DNA from: Candidatus Pacearchaeota archaeon
GTDB taxonomy: Archaea; Nanobdellota; Nanobdellia; UBA10117; JAFCGI01
Direction of reading: 5' to 3'
Length of the DNA: 50,999 nt
Assembly: GCA_017608235.1 (NCBI GenBank)
Contig: JAFCGI010000008.1
Span: 1-50,999 of the forward strand
Both the position numbers and the translations under genes were made by a program. The notes under the pieces were generated by a model. The model did no database searches, was not told the DNA's origin, and saw nothing but the letters and a program-made list of their open reading frames with translations. Below, piece after piece: positions 7,392-14,886 of the stretch (position 1 is the stretch's first letter; every line of letters starts with the position of its first letter).

Positions 7392-7871
7392 AATTATTTT
7401 TTTAGCTGCATTTAGCTTCTTAATGTCTGCATCACTTAAGTTAGACCCAGCTCTGTTTATATAGAAATTTAGCCGTTGTAGGGCTTGTCCAGGAGACTTG
7501 GCATCAGAGAGTAATTGTTTTGCTATTTGAGTCCCTGGTTCTTTGAATAAACCTTTTGGAGGCTTATATGCTAAAAGTTCTTTAACTGCTTTTTTGATAT
7601 TCTCAATTTTAACTATTGGTTGAGTAGGTTTTTCATTTTTTTGCTTTTTTTTGACTTTTTCTTGGATGTCTTTAATCCACAATTCTTTGCTGTCTCCTTT
7701 CTTTTTTTGTTTTTTTTCTTTCTTACTTTCCCAACCTTTATCCAATTCCATAAAAAATTTCTTTTTAAATTTACTGGGAACTTGTCCTGGACTGTCCACT
7801 TTGTATTTTTTTAACTTTTCTTGAACATATTCTACGTATTTCTTTTTACTTTTTTCTATAGGTTTACTCAT
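7368..7871 (-). CDS. Lys-rich phage-type protein
   Basis: The start is the ATG at 7871, with TTGGAGGG directly upstream; an in-frame TTG further up would swallow that ribosome site. The 167-residue product is very rich in Lys. It has an N-terminal motif (DSPGQVPSKFKKKFFMELDKGW) of a type common in structural or unknown phage proteins, a Lys/Glu linker, then a C-terminal helical domain (KAVKELLAYKPPKG, SPGQALQRLNFYINRAG). It is the only minus-strand gene in this stretch. Role unknown. Confidence 0.7.
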   Translation of the reverse strand: MSKPIEKSKKKYVEYVQEKLKKYKVDSPGQVPSKFKKKFFMELDKGWESKKEKKQKKKGDSKELWIKDIQEKVKKKQKNEKPTQPIVKIENIKKAVKELLAYKPPKGLFKEPGTQIAKQLLSDAKSPGQALQRLNFYINRAGSNLSDADIKKLNAAKKIINRQIHSK

Positions 7872-7937
7872 GATTCCCTCCAAAAAACAAATTTTAACTA
7901 TGCTTATCTCTTGAATATAAGTAAATTAATTTTTTTG

Positions 7938-7966
7938 TTGTAGAATAATCAGTTAATATGTATAGT
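7938..7966 (+). promoter_or_regulatory. Possible promoter for the tRNA gene
   Basis: TTGTAG (7938-7943), a 17-base spacer and TATAGT (7961-7966), with TG immediately before the -10, lie about 100 bases upstream of tRNA-Ser. The -35 match is poor and the -10 good. Confidence 0.35.
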
Positions 7967-8065
7967 AAGTTATTATGAAATGTAAAATTATAATTCTTAA
8001 TCTACAATCATCCCTTTAAGGGGATATCTTTAAAAAAAATCTATATAGATCTATTTAAAATTAAC

Positions 8066-8155
8066 GGAAACATGGCCGAGTGGTTTAAGGCGGCAGACTT
8101 GAAATCTGTTGGGGGATAATACCCTCCTGGGGTTCGAATCCCTATGTTTCCGCCA
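8066..8155 (+). tRNA. tRNA-Ser (UGA anticodon)
   Basis: A 90-base class II tRNA. The acceptor arms are GGAAACA and TGTTTCC, followed by discriminator G and an encoded CCA (8153-8155). The D-arm contains GGCCGAGTGGTTTAAGGC, the anticodon loop reads CTTGAAA, the variable arm is long (GGGGGATAATACCCTCC), and the T-loop is GGTTCGAATCC. The long variable arm and TGA anticodon identify serine. An encoded CCA and a single tRNA in a protein-dense stretch fit a phage tRNA. Confidence 0.95.
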
Positions 8156-8264
8156 TATACTTATAGGATTTGATTAAAATTATGTATTGAAGCAGAAAAA
8201 AGATCTTTACAGATAGGTAAAAATTTTTTTAAAGTATAGTCAAACAATTTAAAGGAAGATATTG

Positions 8265-8459
8265 ATGTATAAGAGAAAAGCCGCATTTTTTGTATTGTTG
8301 GTTGTGAGTTTAATTTTCATATTTGGATTCTTGTTGCCTCATTTGATTAGTTCGTCGAGTAATGAATTAGTTTTGTTAGGGACTCTAGTCCAAGCATTTA
8401 TAGTTTACCTAAGTCTTGTTCTAGGTTACAAGATTTTTTCAAAAAAGGAGAAAAAATGA
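8265..8459 (+). CDS. Small membrane protein, two helices
   Basis: About 64 residues. The start is the ATG at 8265 (an in-frame TTG lies one codon earlier), with AAAGGAAG about 8 bases upstream. Two membrane helices are visible: AFFVLLVVSLIFIFGFLL and LLGTLVQAFIVYLSLVLGY. The basic ends fit cytoplasmic N- and C-termini. It overlaps the SPFH lipoprotein gene by 4 bases (ATGA), so the two probably work together at the envelope. Confidence 0.75.
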   Translation: MYKRKAAFFVLLVVSLIFIFGFLLPHLISSSSNELVLLGTLVQAFIVYLSLVLGYKIFSKKEKK

Positions 8460-9307
8460 AAAAGATTGTTATGATTGTTGTTTTAGTATTGATGAGTCAA
8501 ATGTTTATTTCTTGTTCTAAAGTGCCAGCGGGTCATGTGGGAATCAAAGTGTTCTTGCTAGGGGGATCTAAAGGAGTAGATTCTCAAGAATTGGGGGTGG
8601 GACGTTATTACATTGGGCTTAATGAGGAGCTATACTTATTTCCAACTTATCAACAAAACTATGTTTGGACAAGAGATACACGAGAGGGTTCTCCCAATGA
8701 TGAGAGTTTCACGTTTCAAACTAGAGAAGGAATGGAAATTGGAGCTGACTTTGGTATATCATATCATATTGACCCAAAGAAAGTTAATCTTATTTTTGAA
8801 AAATATCGAAAAGGAATTGAAGAAATCACAGATATCTATTTGCGTAATAATGTGCGGGATGCTCTTAATTCGGCTGCATCCGTACGGAAAGTTATAGATG
8901 TATATGGTTCTGGAAAAACAAAATTAATTAAAGAGGTAGAAGATCTTGTAAGAAAAGAAGTTGAACCAATTGGAATAAGAGTTGATAAGATTTACCTCAT
9001 TGGATCTTTTCGTTTGCCACAAACTGTTATCAATGCTTTGAATTCTAAGATTGAAGCTACTCAAATGGCGCAACAAAGAGTTAATGAGATTGAAACAGAA
9101 AAAGCTGAAGCTTTAAAAAAAGAAGCGAAAGCAAAAGGAGAAGCAAACGCTATTTTGAAAGTTGCACAGGCGCAAGCTAAGGCAAACCTTATATTAGCAA
9201 AGTCTATTACAAAAGAACTTGTAGAATACAAAAGAGTAGAGAAATGGAATGGAGTTTTACCACAGGTAAGCGGTGGAAGCACTCCTTTTGTAAACTTAGG
9301 AAAATAA
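8456..9307 (+). CDS. SPFH/Band 7 (prohibitin-like) lipoprotein
   Basis: This 283-residue protein has a Lys-rich signal sequence ending in MFISCSK, a lipobox-like site with Cys at about residue 20. An SPFH domain follows (VPAGHVGIKVF, then RYYIGLNEELYLFPTYQQNY and the YHIDP strand), then NSKIEATQMAQQRVNEIETEKAEALKKEAKAKGEANA, a coiled coil of the stomatin/prohibitin type. SPFH proteins form ring-like membrane assemblies. Placement outside the inner membrane by a lipid anchor is unusual but known in some phage and bacterial homologues. Preceded by AAAGGAG. The role may be envelope remodelling or superinfection control; that is inference. Confidence 0.82.
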   Translation: MKKIVMIVVLVLMSQMFISCSKVPAGHVGIKVFLLGGSKGVDSQELGVGRYYIGLNEELYLFPTYQQNYVWTRDTREGSPNDESFTFQTREGMEIGADFGISYHIDPKKVNLIFEKYRKGIEEITDIYLRNNVRDALNSAASVRKVIDVYGSGKTKLIKEVEDLVRKEVEPIGIRVDKIYLIGSFRLPQTVINALNSKIEATQMAQQRVNEIETEKAEALKKEAKAKGEANAILKVAQAQAKANLILAKSITKELVEYKRVEKWNGVLPQVSGGSTPFVNLGK

Positions 9308-9376
9308 CAAAAGTTATTCTAGAGTATTCTTATTTAAATTCGAGGATTAGGTGGATGAACGGGAAAACTGAGCGTA

Positions 9377-9754
9377 ATGAGTATCAAAGACACAAAGTAT
9401 AACAAGGTTTATGATTATTTTGATAGTTTGAATGGTTACCAAAGTGTTTTGCTTAATCCTATGAATCAAGATGTTTCCTTTAAAAAAATAGGTTCTGATT
9501 TAAAGTTTAAGATCTACTTTATGGATCCTTTGGTTTCTTTAGAAGTAAGTAAAGTGGATATTAGCTTTGAATCAGGTTTTTCTGAAAGACTTTTAGGTAA
9601 AGTAAATTATCAAGTGAACGGTAATTGCGTCAATCATGAAATGGTTCATTCTATGACAGCTAATGCTCGACAAAGACTAGAATTAGATGAAATAATAACT
9701 CATGTGAAAAGAAGTTTAAGGCCCAATTCTATTAACTTTATTATGGATGATTGA
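9377..9754 (+). CDS. Hypothetical protein with ANK-type C-terminal tail
   Basis: A 125-residue protein with no ankyrin repeats and no family I recognise; the middle looks beta-rich (LKFKIYFMDPLVSLEVSKVDISF). The C-terminus is RPNSINFIMDD, the same pattern as the ANK tails. The codons (ATTATGGATGATTGA) keep the layout in which a GGA-rich stretch precedes the next ATG at 9756. The ribosome site of the gene itself is weak. Confidence 0.65.
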   Translation: MSIKDTKYNKVYDYFDSLNGYQSVLLNPMNQDVSFKKIGSDLKFKIYFMDPLVSLEVSKVDISFESGFSERLLGKVNYQVNGNCVNHEMVHSMTANARQRLELDEIITHVKRSLRPNSINFIMDD

Positions 9755-9755
9755 A

Positions 9756-10019
9756 ATGTTAAAAAAAGAATTAGAAAAGAAATGTTTTCAATTAGAAAAA
9801 AGATGTTTTCAATTAGAAGGTATTATCAAGGATACTTGGTGGATGAGTCGGCGATATGCTCATGGAAGATCGTCTACAGCAGTTAGTACTTATAATAATG
9901 CTATTAAACTTGTTCAAGAATTAGGAATTCATATTTACCCCGATTTGGATGGCTTAATTAAAGCAAAAGATGGTATGTTTGATAAGGAGTGGTTTGTTGT
10001 GAAAAAAAATAAGGATTAA
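9756..10019 (+). CDS. Phage-type WWM/RYAxGR protein
   Basis: I use the ATG at 9756, since GGATGATTGAA places it as in the ANK genes; an ATG at 9747 is in frame. The 87-residue product starts with a helix holding a 7-residue tandem repeat (KKCFQLE, KRCFQLE). The motif TWWMSRRYAHGRSSTAVSTY follows, which I know from small uncharacterised phage proteins. Role unknown. Confidence 0.65.
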   Translation: MLKKELEKKCFQLEKRCFQLEGIIKDTWWMSRRYAHGRSSTAVSTYNNAIKLVQELGIHIYPDLDGLIKAKDGMFDKEWFVVKKNKD

Positions 10020-10021
10020 TT

Positions 10022-10378
10022 ATGCAAAAAGAAAAAGAAAAGTTATTCAGTGTAACTTTAAAGGATTGTGATGTGCTTCCTTATCGTGGTTCAGGAGCTG
10101 GAGGACAAAAAAGAAATAAGACATCTTCAGCAATTAGAATAGTACACAAGGATAGCGGGGCTGTAGGACAATGTGAGAATTATCGAGAACAATCGAGGAA
10201 TAAGTCCGATGCTTTTAAAAGAATGTCCCAAACAAAAGAATTTAAATCATGGATGAGCATAGAGATAGCTAGAACAACGGGACGGCTTCTTCAAATAGAA
10301 AAAGAGGTTGACAAACAAATGGCTAAAGTAAAAGTTGAAGGAAAAGATGAGAATAATCATTGGGTTACAATCAAGTGA
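10022..10378 (+). CDS. Release-factor-like GGQ-domain protein
   Basis: A 118-residue protein with the class I release factor catalytic core: GSGAGGQKRNKTSSAIRI (GGQ at 27-29), then HKDSGAVGQCENYREQSRNK. This domain hydrolyses peptidyl-tRNA in the ribosomal A-site. There is no codon-recognition domain, so it resembles rescue factors (ArfB/YaeJ, RF-H-type) and not true release factors. A basic C-terminal tail, as in ArfB, is only partly visible (KQMAKVKVEGK). A phage copy may rescue stalled ribosomes during infection. The stop overlaps the next start as GTGA. Confidence 0.82.
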   Translation: MQKEKEKLFSVTLKDCDVLPYRGSGAGGQKRNKTSSAIRIVHKDSGAVGQCENYREQSRNKSDAFKRMSQTKEFKSWMSIEIARTTGRLLQIEKEVDKQMAKVKVEGKDENNHWVTIK

Positions 10379-10695
10379 CCTTTTTTAAATGTACCGGGGT
10401 AAGAAGTTGGTTTGAGCTAGATATAATTTGTTCTAGTTGTGAGCATACTTTTAAAGTGGAATACTCCGCCACAGAAGAATTGGCGATGGAACAAAATGGA
10501 AAAAACTTTTTTCTTAATGGAGGTTATAAGATGTGCCCAAGTTGCAGAAAATTAGGATTAGGACAACCCTGGGGTAAGCTTGATGGTGGGATTTTCTCAA
10601 AATATGATTTGGGTTTTCAAAGTTATGGTTGTGACGGAGATAGTTATAATCTATTCGATGATGCTGGCAACCAAATAGATAGAGTTAAAAGATAA
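10375..10695 (+). CDS. Zinc-ribbon hypothetical protein
   Basis: The GTG at 10375 overlaps the previous TGA (GTGA) and is the likely start; a TTG at 10360 is the alternative. The roughly 106-residue product has two Cys pairs, ICSSCEH (Cys 19 and 22) and KMCPSCRK (Cys 54 and 57), the spacing of a zinc ribbon. It is coupled to the GGQ gene, so a link to translation or RNA is possible but unproven. Confidence 0.7.
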   Translation: MTFFKCTGVRSWFELDIICSSCEHTFKVEYSATEELAMEQNGKNFFLNGGYKMCPSCRKLGLGQPWGKLDGGIFSKYDLGFQSYGCDGDSYNLFDDAGNQIDRVKR

Positions 10696-10711
10696 CAAGG
10701 AGCTATTTTCG

Positions 10712-10930
10712 ATGAAAACAAAAATTAAAACAACGGTAATTCTTGAATTAGTTGAAGAAGAAGTAAACTGGTTAAAAGAAATAATACAAAATCCGATAGG
10801 CTGTACTACTTCAGATGAAGAACTTAAAGATTCGAAAATGAGAAAATTATTTTGGGATGCATTGACTTATCCAGAAGTAAATTCTAATCAGGCACCGCAG
10901 GTCATTGAGTCTATTTTTCCTTCTTATTAA
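10712..10930 (+). CDS. Small acidic phage-type protein
   Basis: A 72-residue protein with AAGGAGC upstream of the ATG. The N-terminus TTVILELVEEEVNWLKEIIQNP resembles small conserved phage proteins that read ELTEEEAxWLK; no function is known to me. Its stop lies within the left end of a palindromic repeat (10926 onwards). Confidence 0.6.
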   Translation: MKTKIKTTVILELVEEEVNWLKEIIQNPIGCTTSDEELKDSKMRKLFWDALTYPEVNSNQAPQVIESIFPSY

Positions 10931-10975
10931 TCGTCAAAGAATACCCCGTAGCTTGCTGCGGAGTAGTTCACTGAA
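10926..10975. repeat. Palindromic element, copy 2
   Basis: It begins TTATTAATCGTCAAAGAATA, as the copy at 7338 does, and continues into a stem CCGTAG-CTTG-CTGCGG (six pairs, four-base loop). The outer right arm is decayed (AGTAGTTCACTGAAGG). It sits right after a stop codon and before the gene at 10993. Confidence 0.55.
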
Positions 10976-10992
10976 GGATACTGGAGTTGATA

Positions 10993-11403
10993 ATGCTTAA
11001 ACATGTTAATCAAGCTGAAGGAAGCAGTACCTGTGGACAGACTTCTTTAGCTATGCTCTTAGGAAAGACTACCGAAGAAGTTTGTAACTTAATGGGCAAA
11101 AAAGCTGGTACTAAAACAAGCGATTTAATTCGAGTTTTGGACATGGAGAGTATTAGAGTTAAAAATAGAAAATTAAAGATAATTTCTAAGAAAAACAAAC
11201 TTCCTAAGTATGCTGTCTTACATTTAAGACCTATTAAAAAGATTAAGGAATATTGGGGCCACTGGTCTATTCTTTACGATGAAATGGTTTACGATCCAGG
11301 ACCCTACATAACTTGCGCTATGCCTTTAGCATCCTATAATAAGATGAACTTAGGTAACGGCATTAAAGTTGTTTCATTTGTTGAGCTATTGATGGTAGAT
11401 TAA
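10993..11403 (+). CDS. C39-like cysteine peptidase
   Basis: The start is ATG 10993 with CTGGAG 6 bases upstream. The 136-residue product has the C39 fold signature: the active-site segment HVNQAEGSSTCGQTSLAMLL (Cys14, with Gln6 a possible oxyanion residue), GHWSILY (His90) and YDPGPY (Asp101). C39 peptidases cut bacteriocin leaders or related peptides; stand-alone phage forms have unknown substrates. It carries no signal peptide, so it would act in the cytoplasm. A second, more divergent relative lies at 4958. Confidence 0.75.
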   Translation: MLKHVNQAEGSSTCGQTSLAMLLGKTTEEVCNLMGKKAGTKTSDLIRVLDMESIRVKNRKLKIISKKNKLPKYAVLHLRPIKKIKEYWGHWSILYDEMVYDPGPYITCAMPLASYNKMNLGNGIKVVSFVELLMVD

Positions 11404-11494
11404 ACCCAATTAGTGGCTGGAAAAATCGGATGATGGACAAGCATTAGTCACTGGTTTTAAGAAAGCTGTGAATTTTTTTAAAAAAGGAAAAAAT

Positions 11495-11728
11495 GTGAAA
11501 ACAAAGCAAGACCTAAGAGATGAGATTAAGCTTTTAAAAGAAGTTATTGAGAATACTCAAGTTACTTTTTCTAAAAAAGAACTTGAGGAGTTCATTACAA
11601 AAAACATATTAGCAAATCTAAGCATAGGCGTAAATAATTTAAGTTATTCTGGCAGTGGAGAAACTACTAAAGAGATTTTTGTTTCTTGGCAAAACATAAT
11701 AGTTGATACTTCCGTTTCCTTTGAGTAA
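11495..11728 (+). CDS. Hypothetical protein, GTG start
   Basis: I prefer GTG 11495, with AAAAGGAAA about 7 bases upstream; an in-frame GTG at 11468 would add a basic stretch (NFFKKGKNV). About 77 residues: a charged helix (KQDLRDEIKLLKEVIENTQVTF) and a polar C-terminus ending in SVSFE. No family recognised. Confidence 0.5.
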   Translation: MKTKQDLRDEIKLLKEVIENTQVTFSKKELEEFITKNILANLSIGVNNLSYSGSGETTKEIFVSWQNIIVDTSVSFE

Positions 11729-11739
11729 GGATGGCCCAG

Positions 11740-12045
11740 ATGGATAAGTTACTTCATTCTTTTGGAGTTAAATATAAGATGATTGCTAATTCTTCTTTTT
11801 GTTTTTTAAAAGGGTTAGGGCAGTCTCGTGGATGTAATGAGTTATTTTACATTGCTTTTCATAATGATCAAATAGTTTACGATTATTGGTCCAATCAAGG
11901 CAAAAAACTTTGGAATGCGAAGCAATGGATTAGAGTCTTGCTTTTTGTAGTGGACAAACTTTTGTCTAAATATAAGGACGAGTTAACCGTGGCACAAATT
12001 AAAAAATTAGAAAGATTATTGGAGAATAGGAATGGCTCTGAATGA
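11740..12045 (+). CDS. Hypothetical protein, about 101 residues
   Basis: AAGG lies 9 bases before ATG 11740; an in-frame ATG at 11731 has no room for a ribosome site. Visible are SFCFLKGLGQSRGCNELFYIAFHND and a C-terminal helix (VAQIKKLERLLENRNGSE). Its end overlaps the next gene by 14 bases, so the pair is probably cotranslated. No function recognised. Confidence 0.6.
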   Translation: MDKLLHSFGVKYKMIANSSFCFLKGLGQSRGCNELFYIAFHNDQIVYDYWSNQGKKLWNAKQWIRVLLFVVDKLLSKYKDELTVAQIKKLERLLENRNGSE

Positions 12046-12784
12046 TTTTAAACTAGGTAAAGAGCTTCATGTAGAAAGAATTGGAATTACGGAAAGAGGA
12101 GATGCTGCTTTGGATACTGATTGGTTATCCTGGGTAATCAAGGATAATCCCGCGATTCTTATTACTAAAAATCCAATTAAGTTATGTCAAATATTAGAGA
12201 GATATCGTTTTTTTCAAAAAAGGATAATGATACATTGTACTATTACAGGATATGGGGCCACTCCCGTAGAACCTAATGTTCCAACATGGAAGGAAGCTTT
12301 AACTTTGGGATACTTAAAATTAATTAAGAAAATGGGACTTTCGAGAATTATTTTAAGGGTGGATCCAATTATTCTTAATACAGACGGTATTACTTTAGCT
12401 GAAGATGTTATTAATATGGCCCGAGATATATATCCCAATGCTCGAATAAGAATATCATTTTTAGATAATTATGCTCATGTTCAGAAGAGATTCACTGAAA
12501 TAGGGTTGGAAGTACCTTCTAAATCTTTTCATTTTGATATAACAACTAGAAAAAGTATAGTTAAAAGATTATCTCCTGTGGAAATATGTGGAGAACCAGG
12601 AATTCCATCAATGGGTTGCATTAGCAAATTAGATTGTGATATTTTAAGAGTGAAACCTGCGGGCCAGTCTAAACAACGATCATCTTGTTCATGTCTTGGT
12701 AATAAGTTAGAATTATTGAAGTATAAGAATCCATGTTTTCATGGATGCCTTTACTGCTATTGGAGGGTTAAATGCAAAAATTAG
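12032..12784 (+). CDS. DUF1848-like protein with C-terminal Cys cluster
   Basis: A 250-residue protein. The C-terminal sequence CSCLGNKLELLKYKNPCFHGCLYCYW matches my recollection of DUF1848, whose members end in a Cys cluster of this kind and may bind an iron-sulphur cluster. Upstream, WLSWVIKDNPAILITKNP, IMIHCTITGYGATPVEPNVP and LSRIILRVDPIIL fit a TIM-barrel-like fold related to radical SAM proteins. Biochemical role unknown. It overlaps both neighbours, within the operon ending in the nucleotidase. Confidence 0.7.
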   Translation: MALNDFKLGKELHVERIGITERGDAALDTDWLSWVIKDNPAILITKNPIKLCQILERYRFFQKRIMIHCTITGYGATPVEPNVPTWKEALTLGYLKLIKKMGLSRIILRVDPIILNTDGITLAEDVINMARDIYPNARIRISFLDNYAHVQKRFTEIGLEVPSKSFHFDITTRKSIVKRLSPVEICGEPGIPSMGCISKLDCDILRVKPAGQSKQRSSCSCLGNKLELLKYKNPCFHGCLYCYWRVKCKN

Positions 12785-13341
12785 TATTTATGTTAGACAT
12801 GGATGGAGTCTGCTGTGATTGGGTTACCGCAGCATTAAAGACTGTTGGTAAAGAAAACTTAATGGGTAACTGGAAGCCAGGTGTGCGAAATTTAGAAGAA
12901 ATGACGGGGATACCCTCATTAGAGTTATGGGGTCAGATTGATGCTCAAGGATCGGAGTGGTGGAGAAATTTAGAAGAATTTCCTTGGTTTAAGGAGCTGT
13001 ATTCTCTCTTACAAGATTATGGAGATGTTGTTTTTTGCACTAGCCCGAGTTGGGATTCTAACTCTTTAAAGGGTAAAATAGATTGGTTACATGATCGATT
13101 TGGTAGAAGTTTTCGTGATTACATCTTAACTAACCACAAATACTATGTAGCTAAAAGTAACACCGTGCTCGTTGACGATAACGACAAACAGTGTCATAAC
13201 TTTAAATCTCATGGAGGCAATACTATCTTATTTCCGCAACTTTGGAATAGTTTAGCGTGTCATAAGTTTAGTTTAGATAATAGGATAGCTTATGTTCAAA
13301 AAGAAATTGGAGAATTGCTTAGAAAGATGGTATCTCATTGA
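12772..13341 (+). CDS. 5'(3')-deoxyribonucleotidase-like HAD phosphatase (NT5C type)
   Basis: A 189-residue HAD-family protein with the catalytic motif LDMDGVCCDW (Asp9 nucleophile, Asp11), FCTSPSW as motif II, and KSNTVLVDDNDKQC carrying the Lys and the acidic motif. This matches the NT5C/deoxyribonucleotidase family, which dephosphorylates dNMPs. Phage copies may adjust nucleotide pools during DNA synthesis. GGAGGG precedes the ATG, which overlaps the DUF1848-like gene by 13 bases. Confidence 0.8.
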   Translation: MQKLVFMLDMDGVCCDWVTAALKTVGKENLMGNWKPGVRNLEEMTGIPSLELWGQIDAQGSEWWRNLEEFPWFKELYSLLQDYGDVVFCTSPSWDSNSLKGKIDWLHDRFGRSFRDYILTNHKYYVAKSNTVLVDDNDKQCHNFKSHGGNTILFPQLWNSLACHKFSLDNRIAYVQKEIGELLRKMVSH

Positions 13342-13588
13342 AGAAATATCCATGTATCTTTTTGGAAAAGTATGTAAATCAGAAGGGTTACTCTACGAAA
13401 ATGCTTGGGAAACCGAATATCTTCTTTCAGAAAATGATTTAAAAACCGTAAAGGAATCTCAAGATCTAACTCAAGATCTTATTAGAAACAACCGTAATCT
13501 TTACCATTACATAGTGCTTTTGAGGAGGATGGGTAAAACTAGAAAAAAAAGGTTAAAGAGTATTCAATTTATTCTGGAGGATTCATGA
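13292..13588 (+). CDS. Non-ankyrin protein carrying an ANK-type tail
   Basis: The start is uncertain: ATG 13292 lies within the nucleotidase gene, and ATG 13352 follows it. The body (YLFGKVCKSEGLLYENAWETEYL, VKESQDLTQDLIRNNRN) has no ankyrin repeat and no family I know. The last codons give LKSIQFILEDS, with bases from AAGAGTATTCAA onwards like those of ANK genes, and the stop overlaps the first block B gene as ATGA. It looks like an unrelated gene joined to an ANK tail by recombination. Confidence 0.65.
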   Translation: MFKKKLENCLERWYLIEEISMYLFGKVCKSEGLLYENAWETEYLLSENDLKTVKESQDLTQDLIRNNRNLYHYIVLLRRMGKTRKKRLKSIQFILEDS

Positions 13589-14013
13589 TCACTAAAGAGA
13601 ATATTTTTGATGAAGCTAGGAAAAGTAATTTAGAAGTATTAAAAAGTGATCTTGTTGATAAAGTTAAAGATGTTAATGGGGGTACCCCTCTTCATAGCTT
13701 AGCTTGGAAGGGGGTCAAAGATGTATTAAGTCATCCATCTGTTGATACAATTAAAGATAATAACGGTAAGACTCCTCTTCATATCTTAGCTTGGAAAGGG
13801 GTCAAAGAAGTACTCAACCATCTGTCTGTTGATAAAGTTAAAGATGCTTATGATGAGACTCCTCTTCACAAGTTAGCTAGGTATGGTTGCTTAACCAGAG
13901 AAGACTTAAGAAAAAAGTATCCTTGGTACAAAAAAGAAATAAAAGAGATTAAAGAAGCAGTAGATGAAATAGTAAATACCCCAAAGAGTATCCAATTTAT
14001 TCTGGAGGATTAA
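13585..14013 (+). CDS. ANK cassette protein, 3 repeats, first of block B
   Basis: Repeats are GTPLHSLAWKG, KTPLHILAWKG and ETPLHKLARYG; helix 2 of the second ends NHLSVD instead of HPSVD. The cap is REDLRKKYPWYKKEI and the tail SIQFILED. The ATG overlaps the stop of the tail-bearing gene upstream. Confidence 0.93.
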   Translation: MITKENIFDEARKSNLEVLKSDLVDKVKDVNGGTPLHSLAWKGVKDVLSHPSVDTIKDNNGKTPLHILAWKGVKEVLNHLSVDKVKDAYDETPLHKLARYGCLTREDLRKKYPWYKKEIKEIKEAVDEIVNTPKSIQFILED

Positions 14014-14014
14014 C

Positions 14015-14449
14015 ATGAGAATCACTAAAGAAAATATTTGTAATGAAATTGAGAAGAAGAATTATTTAGAAGTATTGAAAAGTGACTTGGTAGATAAAGT
14101 TAAAGATAATAAAGGTCAGACTCCTCTTCATCACTTAGCTTGGAATGGGGTTAAAGAAGTATTGGATCATCCATCTGTGGATAAAGTTAAAGATAAGTTT
14201 GGTTGGACTCCTCTTCATGAACTAGCTTGGGAAGGGGTCAAAGAAGTATTTAGTCATCCCTCTGTTGACAAAATTAAAAATAATGAAAGAAGGACTCCTC
14301 TTTATCTCTTAGCTAGGTATAGCTACATTACCGAAGAAGACTTGAGAGAAAAGTATCTTTGGTATAAAAAAGAAATAAGGGATATTGAAGAAGCAGTAGA
14401 AGAGATTGTGAATACTCCAAAAAGTATTCAATTTATTCTGGAGGATTGA
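14015..14449 (+). CDS. ANK cassette protein, 3 repeats
   Basis: Starts 1 base after the previous stop. The head MRITKENICNEIEKKNY carries a Cys where most have Phe or Trp. Repeats are QTPLHHLAWNG, WTPLHELAWEG and RTPLYLLARYS. The C-cap reads LREKYLWYKKEI, with Leu replacing the near-invariant Pro of YPWYKK. Tail SIQFILED. Confidence 0.93.
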   Translation: MRITKENICNEIEKKNYLEVLKSDLVDKVKDNKGQTPLHHLAWNGVKEVLDHPSVDKVKDKFGWTPLHELAWEGVKEVFSHPSVDKIKNNERRTPLYLLARYSYITEEDLREKYLWYKKEIRDIEEAVEEIVNTPKSIQFILED

Positions 14450-14450
14450 T

Positions 14451-14885
14451 ATGAAAATCACAGAAGAGAATATCTGGGATGAAATTAAAAAGAAGAATTA
14501 TTTAAAAGTATTAAACAGCGATCTAGTCGATAAAGTTAAAGATAATGATGGAGAGACTCCTCTTCATGAACTAGCTTGGAACGGGATTAAAGATGTACTA
14601 GACTATCCCTCTGTTGATCAAGTTAAAGATAATTATAGTAAGACTCCTCTTCATATCTTAGCTTGGAACGGGGTCAAAGAAGTACTCAACCATCCATCTG
14701 TTGACAAAGTTAAAAATCAGAACGGTGATACTCCTCTTCATATCTTAGCTTATCGGGGCTACTTAACTCAAGAAGATTTAAAGAAACGTTTTCCTTGGTA
14801 TAAAAAAGAAATAAAGAATATTTGGATAGCAGTAAATGAAATTATGAATACTCCAAAGAGTATCCAATTTATTCTGGAGGATTGA
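14451..14885 (+). CDS. ANK cassette protein, 3 repeats
   Basis: Repeats are ETPLHELAWNG, KTPLHILAWNG and DTPLHILAYRG, with DYPSVD in the first. The cap is QEDLKKRFPWYKKEI, one of the RFPW-type caps, followed by KNIWIAVNEIMNTP and the tail SIQFILED. The start is 1 base after the previous stop, 6 bases from GGAGG. Confidence 0.93.
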   Translation: MKITEENIWDEIKKKNYLKVLNSDLVDKVKDNDGETPLHELAWNGIKDVLDYPSVDQVKDNYSKTPLHILAWNGVKEVLNHPSVDKVKNQNGDTPLHILAYRGYLTQEDLKKRFPWYKKEIKNIWIAVNEIMNTPKSIQFILED

Positions 14886-14886
14886 T

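Noticed and set aside
7990-8030. Hairpin ATCCC-TTTAAG-GGGAT upstream of the tRNA
   Set aside because: Only five pairs and followed by A-rich sequence, so it is not a convincing terminator or riboswitch.
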